64,000 nt of DNA from assembly GCF_963576615.1 (NCBI RefSeq), contig NC_088711.1, forward strand, positions 21,856,182 through 21,920,181, read 5' to 3'. Numbering within the stretch: position 1 is the first letter of the stretch; every line of letters starts with the position of its first letter. Source of the DNA: Watersipora subatra (taxonomy: Eukaryota; Bryozoa; Gymnolaemata; Cheilostomatida; Watersiporidae). Below the pieces are notes generated by a model. That model had not been told where the DNA came from. It searched no databases and saw only the letters and a list, made by a program, of their open reading frames with translations. Below, piece after piece: positions 13,701 to 25,700 of this stretch. Made by a program: the position numbers and the translations under genes.

Positions 13701-16700
13701 AAGGTGAGTAGGTGAATCATATATGATCGATCGCACAAGGTCCACATATAGCTACATGTACGATAGACAGACTATATAACAAGACTACGCCATTCTATTA
13801 GAAATACATGTATATCACAATCAATTTTGATATAATGATATTGGGAGTTTTTTCCTCTACCTTATGAGTTTTAAGTTATAGCAGCATGCTGCCAGAGATT
13901 GGAGATATCACAAAGAAATCAAAAATATTGTGACATTCCTTAGACGATGTTGACTCAGCAGAGATACGTATTAGATCATATACGATCAAAATAAATCCAT
14001 CTACTGGCAAAAATGCTTGTGAATATATCTACCTCTATGTTAAAGGTGACATTTTCTTTAGACAAATCTTTTGCCTTGGCTGGAAGAGAGCCGCTCCAAG
14101 CAAACAAAGCCAAAGAGAAGGTTCCGGTGAAATCTTTTTTGGGTTCATAGTTGATAATAGGCAGTCCATAACCTCCTGATTTTAAACTTATCGCTGTATC
14201 CTTCTTATCTGAAATATGACACCAGTGGTTATGAGTATACTGAGACGCTGTCTCGTCATGACTAGGAGCAAACAACTCTCAAAGAAAAGCTGTACAATTT
14301 GACTCCTATTTGAAAATAGTCAAATGTGTAAGACCAAGTTCTTTCTATTACACATTGCCGATCTCTAAAGTATATCAGAGCAAATTTTGGCCCTTTTAAG
14401 TATAGCATAGCAAATAGCCAGCTCTCTGGGATATATCATAGCAAATAGCAGCTCTCTGAGGTATAACATAGCAAATACTAGCTCTCTGAGGTATAGCATA
14501 GCAAATATCAGGTCCCAGAGGTAAATCTTTGCAAAGAGCAGCTCTCTGAAAGTATTGCACAGTGAATAGCCAAGCAGCTATACCACAGTGGTTTTAGCGA
14601 AGAGTGCCGCTATATGTCGGTAGGCTAATCAATGTCTGTAATAATAGACATCTATAATTATACATGTAAATTTAGATTTTAGTATTTTTATCATAATAAT
14701 AAAAACATCAACATATTAAAGCCACAACAATAGCGCACTAAAATAAATAACATAAATAATATCCATCCCATAAAATGATACCACCATAGAATCTATACCA
14801 TAGCAATGATATCAACATAACAATAATAACATCATAAGAAAAATAATTGATAACAAAAATAACAAAAGAAAGTTATTACACACTAGCGATAATAACATAA
14901 ATATAAGCTGAAGAGCAGTGCACAAGGCTTGGCAAGCAATCCGCACTTCTCCACTCACCGAGTGTAGAAGAATTAGACAGCAGACTGATTGTTCCAAACT
15001 CTTTTTGTACGTTGCGCAGTTTAACATGAACTCCCAGGGATCCTGCTACATTTTTGCGCAAATCTTCCATACGCTTCTTGTAGCCCTCATATATCTCGTT
15101 TCCCTTGTCACTCATCTGTACACCAATCATATCTTCTGTAGACATCTTGACTGCAATATTAGTTCATTTACCTCAATTAAAAGGACTGCAACGCAATAGC
15201 TAGATAGTTTTTACTTTGTGAAGCTTTACAATATTTGTGGAGTTGTCTATTGACAGTTTGAGGGCCCAAAAGAAGAGAATAACTCCACAAAAAGGAATTC
15301 TTAAAACGAACGATATCATAAATGCCATTTAAATTTCACACTTTGCAGTGTCCGGGTATGATTTAAGAATGAGTTGACTGACACACTAACAAATTTACCT
15401 TGAGCTAACAGAAAAGCACCACTCAAATTCAGGAGAACTTACGCAGAAACTGTTTCAAACGTAAAGCCGAACCAGTCACATCTTCAATGAAAATGTTTCG
15501 AATTCAAAAAATAAACAATATACAGAAGGTATATTATGTCGATACCTCGTGTGAGAGACATGGGAGAGCTGATGTTAACAGGAAGTGTAAAATTGACCAC
15601 TAGTTCATCCTCTCGTAGCACAATATTAGTGCTGTAGTTGGCTAAGAGTGAGATGTTTGGCGGGAGGTTGGCAGGGAGAATTATGACCGCTAGGGTGTAG
15701 TTCTTATTTCCTGTAAGGCAATGCAACAATGAGGTCAAGGCCAACTAGCTTTGTTAGCAATACCAACAAGCAGCTGTCACATCAGTTCATACAGTCCTTG
15801 ACCTTCATACAGTCAATCAACCTCCAATATAGTTTTACGTGTTTTCTTTATCACGTGTCCCACAATTCCAAACTGCTCTGCGGCGGTTCGTGCACAGAGT
15901 AATCCCAACCATATAACATTTTGTTCTTGACTTTTAGTTCATTTTATTTAGTGAAAGGGTATTCTCATACTCTTGGCTATGATTTGAAAGTTTACTCACT
16001 ATATATATTCATATACCACATTTTCTGGACTGTAATCAATCTAGAGTATTATTTGCATTTTTTGAGGAAATCTACTTGATAAAATTGAACACCAAGAACA
16101 GACATGTCATTTAAAATTTAATCGACGAACAATTTAATAATATAATGAAGGCGACAACAGACTAAATAACTATTATGCTAGATGACTATTCTAATAAGTA
16201 TAGCTTAAATAACATGCTAAGAAATTCACCAAAACCATCTGTCAGTCTAGAAAACCTATAATTAACATTCAATGAAATCTTAACAGCGTTACTTTTCAAG
16301 TACACTGATATCGGAGGTAGGAGAATCGGGCACCCTAAGGGTGTTTGAGTCCATGATTGACATTTATGTTTTCTTTGTTTCAATAAGAGTAGCCTCCACC
16401 TTTTGTCAGCTCCTTATAAGTTTCTCACCAACTCCAACTTTTTTTTTTACTGCTCACCGATTATATTTATATATTGATGATTATTTATATAATCCCTTAT
16501 ATATATAGATTTTCTTCCATAGCTAGTATATATCATACTAGTATATATCACAACTAGTATATATCATATGAGTTATAAAAAATAGTTGTACTTATCTAGT
16601 TGTAGCTCTGTTATCTTAGTATTACTGCACTTTACTGTATTAGCCTATAATACAGTAGAACCTTAAATTATATTATAGATATATTGAGTCAATAATTTCA

Positions 16701-19700
16701 CGTATAAGTCGCCCCGGAGTATAAAGCGCACCCCGGACCAGAACGATGAAAAAACCGCAACTTTTAGTCCGAAAAATACAGTGCATTAATACGGGAAATA
16801 TATTTTGAGAAATTTTATGCCATAGTTACCTTCAACGTCATTAACTATGACCTTGGTGAGCCCATGAAAACTGATGTCAGAAGGCATAGAGGCTATAGGG
16901 GTACCAATATCCAACACTTCACCTTCAGTAATAGCTGTCCACTTTCTAATCACTTCGGAGCCACCTAAAATATAACGTAGACCTCATCAAACATCACTAT
17001 CATTCCCACTGAAGATTACCATTGCTATAGGTATGATTACCATTGCTGTAGGTAAGATTACATTGCTGTAGGTATGATTACCATTGCTGTAGGTAAGATT
17101 ACCATTGATGTAGGTAAGATTACCATTGCTGTAGGTATGATTACCATTGCTGTAGGTATGATTACCCTTGCTGTAGAGATTACCCTTGCTGTAGGTATGA
17201 TAACCATTGCTGTAGGTAAGATTACCCTTGCTGTAGAGATTACCCTTGCTGTAGGTATGATAACCATTGCTGTAGGTAAAATTACCATTGCTGTAGGTAA
17301 GATAACCATTGCTGTAGGTAAGATTACCATTGATGTAGGTAATATTACATTGCTGTAGGTATGATTACTGTTGCTGTAGGTATGATAACCATTGCTGTAG
17401 GTATGATTACCATTGCTGTAGGTATGATTACCATTGCTGTAGGTAAGATTACCATTGCTGTAGGTAAGATTACATTGCTGTAGGTATGATAACCATTGCT
17501 GTAGGTAAGATTACTATTGCTGTAGGTAAGATTACCATTGCTGTAGGTAAGATTACCATTGCTGTAGATAAGATAACCATTGCTGTAGGTAAGATTACCA
17601 TTGCTGTAGGTAAGATTACCATTGCTGTAGGTAAAATTACCATTGCTGTAGGTAAGATAACCATTGCTGTAGGTAAAATTACCATTGCTGTAGGTAAGAT
17701 AACCATTGCTGTAGGTAAGATTACCATTGCTGTAGGTATGGTAATTGGTATTTGAGCAGAAAAAATCATAAAGTTAGCTGAAGCCATCACAACTGCTCAC
17801 CAACCAAGATGTTCATACAATTCGAAAAAAGAAGCTAGGCTAAACTTAGCTTCTCCGACTACCTTTTATGACAAAAAATGAATTAGCACTTTTTATATTG
17901 GGACTTTGGTGACCATTCCAAAGTCGAACCACATTCTTACCATCAGCATCTTGTATCATCTCTTCACTCTCTACCTTCTTCCAACTGCAGCCTGCGGAAG
18001 CTGTGCTCACATAGAATTTGAGCCTGTTTGGAGCATCATTTCCAAATATGCCCTGACCACCAGTCATCCTAATAGGCTCAGGATCAAGACTCGCTAGGTA
18101 GGCTGTCACTTTGTATGGTTCCTTTTCATAACCTTCCTCTCCCGGATCAGGCAGGACTGAAGAAAAGAGAGACCAAGGCTATAGAAAACATAAAAAAATG
18201 TTATTCTAAGTTGTAAGATCAAACTGTTGCAAGTACAAACCCCCAAGATTTGCGTATGGTTTGACAGAGCATTCTGAGATTTGTATCGTAACTCTATAAC
18301 ATACCTAACATATTAAAAAAAATTTAGTACATGTCCTTCTAATAAACATAATTCACACGCTCCTCCTTTCAAAAGGTATCATTGAGCTCTGATTAGCACA
18401 GATAAAGTGCAGTGACATTTTGTTACTTGCTAAAAAGCTCATAACCTGAAGATAACATTGGTATGCAAGATGTATAGCCTAAGGACCAGTGTACAGTGGA
18501 ACCTCACTTACAAAAGACTCTACATGTGATATACATGTATAAAAGTTACAACACGTTTTTTGGTAAAAATTATGTTATGACTTGTTTTTGACACATTTGT
18601 TCATTTTATATTATGGCCCCTTTGCATCCCATGGGTACGATGTACAACATGTCTCACTCGATTTCATTTCCTAACAAAATCTATAGCCAAAGGGTTTTGT
18701 TTTAATCGTTGTATAATTTGGAGTTATTATAAACCACATACATAAGAGGATAGCTATCTTTTCTAGAAACTTTAGTCATGTGTTTTCTTGTACTGCTTTT
18801 GTTTCGTTAGACTTTTAGTCGGTTTAGTTAGTTGTTTGTTTAGTTATGTGTTTTTTAGTTCGAGCTGAAGTGAATAAATCTCTCTACTTGTGTTCTTAGA
18901 ACATCTATTTTGCGCAAAACAAAACAAATAAAACAATACTACACCCACCTCCTCTAACAATACCACACCCACCTTCTCTAACAATACCACACCCACCTCC
19001 TCTAACAATACCACACCCACACCCTCTAACAATACCACACCCACCTCCTCTAACAATACCGCACCCACCTCCTCTGACCGCTCTAATATGATTTTAACGC
19101 CCGTTTGTAACTAGTTTTAATCAATGTACATGTGTTTATAATTTTATACAAATATTATGTCGGAGTTTTGCGAGGCTCGACATGGATTAGGAAAATAACA
19201 TGACACAATGCGTTTCTACTTACAATATTTTCTACTTACGAAACAGTTTCCAGCACGAATTAATTTTGTAAGAAGAGGTTCCACTATTTAAGACTATTAA
19301 AAATCGCAACATTAAATTTTGGCTAAAATTATACTACGTTGATCAAGAGATAAACCGCATAGAAAGTTGTGCCTTTATAAGACAGTAGAAACACAAAGAC
19401 GCACAAAGTGGCTCAAATTTTAATTTATTCCAAATGTAAATGAGTCATTAATCACTTACTGATTTCTGGAGAAACGCAAGACGAACCGCCACAAGAATTA
19501 GGACAGCACTTGTCATTTCCTTCACAGCCCTCCGAGTCACTCAAACACTCCTGTTCTATCGAACAGATTCCGACATCGGCAAGATCAGGGCATTCGCCGT
19601 AGTTATCAATGGTTCGACTGCAGCTAGGCGACACACAGGCGTCCCAACTGGTGCAGTAAACCTGAGCATAGACATCCAAGGTTAGCCAGCAACACAAATC

Positions 19701-22700
19701 TATACTATGCACACAATAGTCCATTGAAATAAGCAGGATTATCATATCAACCAAAGAGTTTCCTAATGGAATACTTGACTAGCCCATGGCCCTTTTCTAT
19801 TATCAGTTACCTGAATATGAAATGTTCTTTATATTGGAAACCTTTGGCAAAATATTATTTCCAGAAACTAGATTGAAGTCACATAGCTTTATTTTAGAGT
19901 GATTGTTCAATCTTTAACGATTTGTTAGTTAAAGAACGATTATCAGCTTCATTGTTAATTATATATATTTTACGTATTATATAGTATTCTATTTTTTATT
20001 AAATATCAACGTCATTTCAATACAATCATTGCGATACACTACACGCCCTTCCTGAACAGCATATCACTCTCAATGCCTCTAATGCAGCGGTCTCTTATTA
20101 AAATGATCGGCAATAGCAAGTTTATCATCAATTATCAGAGGGATGACATTACTAATAAACCTAAAGACTATTGAATCCTTTTTTAAATATTACAGTATTT
20201 TATAAAGCAATTTTATAACATTCTCAATATACTGACCAGCCCTTCACCACAGACGTTCTCATCAGTCTGAGAACCAAAGAAGCTATTAACTTTGTGCTCA
20301 AGCTCCCTGCTGATATCTTCCACTGTAAAAGAGTTGTGTGCCATATGTTTTAGTCATAGGATTACAAGCTAGACTTAAGTACAGTAATTGCCCAAATAAA
20401 AATAGATATGACTCCGGTACTATAAGCAAACAATCCTAATGACTTTAGCTAACCTTCTCAAGTACCGTAAAACTTTTATTTAAACCTCTAATAAAGCGCC
20501 ACTATAGGGAAAGGGTTAAAAAAATAGAGTGCCATGACGTTCACATAACGGTTTGATGATATATTTAAAAAATAAACAACTTATTAAATTAGGTTAAAGC
20601 ACAGGTAGCAAAAATTCAGCACAAGTTTAGTGGTTCTGATACACATGATCTCAGGCCATGCAGATAGTCATGGACACAGATAGATGATGTCATGTACAGC
20701 AGGGAGCATGCCAAAAACCTATGGCAGTATTATTATGATGCTGCCTCCATCATAATATGATATTACCTTATACGGGCTACAAATAAAAGCCTTACGTGTG
20801 GGTCCATAGTTGTCATAGTTGCCATAGTTTTCGTCCTCTTTACAATCGATCCTCACACACTGAAAACTGTAGAGGCAGAAGACCTAAAAGACAACTTATA
20901 TTTAACAAAACTCATAAATTACTAACTATATAAACCCTGTTTCAAGCCTGATAAGGCTCTGTGTGATATCACTATATTGTAGGAGGTTTGCTGCAAACAA
21001 AAACTTGTAGAAGTCACACATTTAGTAGTAAGAAAGATTACCTTGAGAGGAAAGCCTATGCAAAAGTATGGATAACATAGGAATAGATAACATTAGAAAA
21101 CACATCTATAGCTTGAAGAGCAAGAATACTTCAAAGTAAACACGCCTAACACCTCATTGGAATCCTGTTAAAAATTGAGACAACATAAAGTGTTTTACGA
21201 CAAAAACATAGGCTACTGATTTATCACATGAAGTCTGGACTGCTGTGACACCATCAGCAGTTATACCTCCATTAGGTGCACTGAGTTTAGAGTGCAACTC
21301 CCAACATTCCACTAAGAAAAACCTCCACAATAACAACAGATGATGCCGGAAGAGCCAAAAAAGAAAACACACAGTCACAACAGATACTCTGTACCATTCC
21401 AAGTGGACAAGCATCACGCTTGTCCATCTTTCTCCCCATAAGTCTGTTGACAGTTCTCTCAAGTTGAGTTCTGAGCCTGTGGCGAGGTACCCCGCTATCT
21501 TTAGCAGTTGACTTGCACTGCAGTCTGACGCACTTATGGGTCTCCACACAAAACGTCTGTTACCGGTATATACAACAAACGCCTTCAACTTATTCATTGA
21601 AATCAAAGCCTGTAATACCCAATTCAATAAAAGCACCAACATGTTCCATGACCGAATGAAGCAATGTTCTAACAGATCGTTTGATACTGTTAGTAGAGAA
21701 ACGCTCACACCTGATAAATAAGACACATTTGAAAAATGAAAATAAGCAGCACAACTACTTGACTGTGAGCAGAGATAGCAACAAGAACAGACGATTACAA
21801 CAAACGATTACAACAGGCGATTACAACAGACGATTACAACAGACAATTACAACAGACTACTACAACAGACGATTACAACAGACGATTATAACAGATGATA
21901 CAACAGACCATTACAACAGACGATTACAACAGACGATTACAACAGGCAATTACAACAGACGATTGCAACAGACGACCACAACAGACGATTATAATAGATG
22001 ACTACAAAGGACGATTACAACAGACGACTACAACAGACGATTACAACAGACGATTACAACAGACGACCACAACAGACGATTATAACAGATGATACAACAG
22101 ACCATTACAACAGACGATTACAACAGACGATTACAACAGACGATTACAACAGACGATTACAACAGACAACCACAACAGACGATTATAACAGATGACTAAA
22201 AAAGACGATTACAACAGACGACTACAACAGGCGATTGCAACAGACAATTACAACAGACGATTACAACAGATGACCACAACAGACGATTATAACAGATGAC
22301 CACAACAGATGATTACAACAGGCGATTACAACAGACGATTACAACAGACGATTACAACAGACGATTACAACAGACGATACAACAGACACTCTGTACCATT
22401 CCAAGTGGACAAGCATCACGCTTGTCCATCTTTCTCTCCATAAGTCTGTTGACAGTTCTCTCAAGTTGAGTTCTGAGCGTGTCGTGAGGTACCCCGCTAT
22501 CTTTAGCAGTTGACTTGCACTGCAGTCTGACGCACTTATGGGTCTCCACACAAAACGTCTGTTACCGGTATATACAACAAACGCCTTCAACTTATTCATT
22601 GAAATCAAAGCCTGTAATATCTATTTCAATAAAAGCACCAACATGTTCCATGACCGAATGAAGCAATGTTCTAACAGATCGTTTGATACTGTTAGTAGAG

Positions 22701-25700
22701 AAACGCTCACACCTGATAAATAAGACACATATGAAAAATGGCAATAAGCAGCACAACTACTTGACTGTGAGCAGAGATAGCAACAAGAACAGACGATTAC
22801 AACAGGCGATTACAACAGGCGATTACAACAGACAATTACAACAGACTACTACAACAGACGATTACAACAGACGATTATAACAGATGATACAACAGACCAT
22901 TACAACAGACCATTACAACAGACGATTACAACAGACGATTATAACAGACGACTACAACAGACAATTACAAAAGACGATTACAACAGACGATTACAACAGA
23001 CGATTATAACAGACGACTACAACAGACAATTAAAAAAGACGATTACAACAGACGATTACAACAGATGACTACAACAGACGATTACAACAGAGAATTACAA
23101 CAGACGATTACAACAGACGATTACAACAGACGATACAACAGACAAGCTGTACCATTCCACGGGGGCAAAAATCTTGACTCGCAGTTTTTTTAGTAATCAA
23201 TTTCTCAATAGTTTGCTGAAGAGTATCTTTCAAATTGTCACGAATCATGCTGCCATCTCCATCCTTCACACTATTGCAGTATGTCTTGACACATTGGTTG
23301 TTTTCCAGACAAAATGTCTGAAGCATACAGTGAAAGCCTTAGATTAATACAACTAGTTACTGCCCAGACAGACAAAATTTCTGAAGCATACAGTGAAAGA
23401 CTTAAATTAATAGTTTTGGTTATTGCTAGACAAAATGCTTGAAGCCTTAAATTCATACATCAGTTATCTAGACAGAATGTCTAAATCATACAGTGAAAAC
23501 TTTAAACCAGTCGCACATCGTATCACAACTACGTGCACTTGAATTTAGTAAACCTCAACATTGCCGTGATAATTTAAACAAAGGCTCTGCAAAGAATATT
23601 GTTATAGAAAGAGACATATTGGTCAAATTGGCAAAAGGCAAAAAGTTGTCATGACATACTATATTTCATTCAAGATGACAAACTAACATTATATAAATAC
23701 TCAGAAGAAGTAAACACACTAAATCATAGAGGCAGTTTTTTCTGAAGTACGGGGCAAAGACATACAGGGGGTTTAGCTATAGGAAATTATGAACTGTATG
23801 CCCTGCTGGTCAAATAAGATCTCAAGCAACAAACAGAGAACATTAAAACAAGATGAGCGAAACAGTAATCAATTATCAGACTACTGGGCCAACTAAATAG
23901 TGATAATTCAAAGCACCCTCAAATGGTCTCACCCAAGAGTTGTCTTACCATAAAAAATAGATTCTATTCATGCTTAGAGTTGAAACAAGAGTGAGAGTAC
24001 ATAGAAGGCTTTTGAAAGGCACAAGTTGACAACAGTGAATATACCATGCCAGCTGAACAAGGTTCCTTTTTCTGACTCCTTCTATACATTAAAGCAGCAA
24101 GTGTACGTTTTACATCTGCTTTCAAGGAGCGATACTCATGCGTACAGAGATCTTGGACGCAACGCGACGAGCTCATGCAAAAAGTCTGTGAAAGAAACGA
24201 TGCTAAATATAAATACAGGTGATTTGAAATAACAGTATATTGCTGGGTTGTCAAATGAATATCAATGAAACAGAAAAGAATCGATATGTTGATGCAACAC
24301 CAGAAAAAACTTTTCATAGACATAGATCAGTAGACAATTATTCGGCAAAAAGACATTGGCAATTCGCAAACCAGTATTGCTGTCAATGCAAAGCCTTAAG
24401 CGAATCAATCTTCAACTGTTATAGAATTGATGGAAAGATATAACGTAGAGCTGTACAAAGATTTGTTACTACAATCAGTCTGAATGAATAGAGCTGTCCA
24501 GAATTGAAGAGAAGACAACTTTAAAGACGAACGAAGAAACCCACAAGAGAATGGCAATAGATAACATCTTTCCAATCAAGTTGAGTACGTGCATGCAGAC
24601 TACCAAAAGACACGTCCAGATTTTGAGTACAAACAAAAGACAGCAGCACAACCAGCATGGAGGTTACTATACTCATAATCTGGTTCAGACAGATGAGAAC
24701 AGGTAGTGCTATACCATGTTGGTTGGACAGAGATCATCATAAGGCAAGTGCTTCAAATCTAGCGTGTGATCCACAGCTTTGCTAAGAATAGTAGGAGTAA
24801 TTTTGTAAGGGAGATCAACTGTTGTTTGTCTAGCCATGTCGCATACAGCGGGTATACACTTGCGTGCTTTAACGCAATAGATCTGTGGTGAACAGATATA
24901 AATTGTATGCGGTAAACAATGGGTTAAATTGTTGAGTTGTTTGATATAGCAGAAGAGTTTTGGAGGAACTATAACATAACAAGGAAGAGACCACAAGCTC
25001 CAACAGCTGTACAAGTGCGAATAAATAACACAAACTAGTTATAGTGTGGGAGTTGTCAGCTCAACCCATGTGATGTCATATAGAGCCACTACGAGCAAAT
25101 CTCTACATATCTTTGGTAACTAAGTTAACACTTCAGACTTGCTCAGCTAAATTTGTTCGAGGAAAAACAAAATTCAGTGTTTGCCATAATATGGCTGAAG
25201 CAGAACATGGTTGGCATGACAAAAGGTTAACAGTTGATAGAGATCATTTACCTGCACTTGACGCATCTATAAAAATGAGCCAATACCTCGATAGCAAACT
25301 AAGTTATCAAAACTGTGGAAGAACACGCAATGCAAGAAAGAGCTCAAGCTTGAACAGCAAACTGAGAAGAAAATCTTTCTTTCTTAAACATGTGAACATT
25401 ATGATAAATGTCAGCTGAACAGCAACGAGGAGACAATAAGCACCCCAAAAAAACTGTACCCTGTTCTCTGGACAGAATGTAGCTATTGCCCTCTCTCGCC
25501 TATTTAGCATGAGATTAGCAGCCTCTCCTAGTGCGGTGCGTATGGGGCTTGTTGCAGATTGCCCAGGATTTCTACACTTTACAGAAGTACACTTACTTGC
25601 TGATAAGCAGTATGCCTATAGCCAACATATTATTACTGTGTATAAGAATAGCTGCCATACGAAAGGTAAGAATAAAAGGTATTTTCATTGGTGTTAGACC

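Noticed and set aside
17015-17790. Long open frames on both strands with 7-residue repeats
   Set aside because: They are produced by the 21-bp minisatellite; no splice sites, no homology, and they lie inside an intron.
21154-21726. 190-codon minus-strand open frame
   Set aside because: It is in the wrong frame and runs through the real 162-base exon into intron. The exon is fixed by splice sites and by similarity to six sister exons.
21681-22195. Arg-Leu-Gln-Gln-Thr-rich open frames
   Set aside because: By-products of the 13-bp GATTACAACAGAC satellite.
21786-23146. Possible CRISPR array because of dense direct repeats
   Set aside because: Units are immediately tandem with no unique spacers, and the DNA is eukaryotic.
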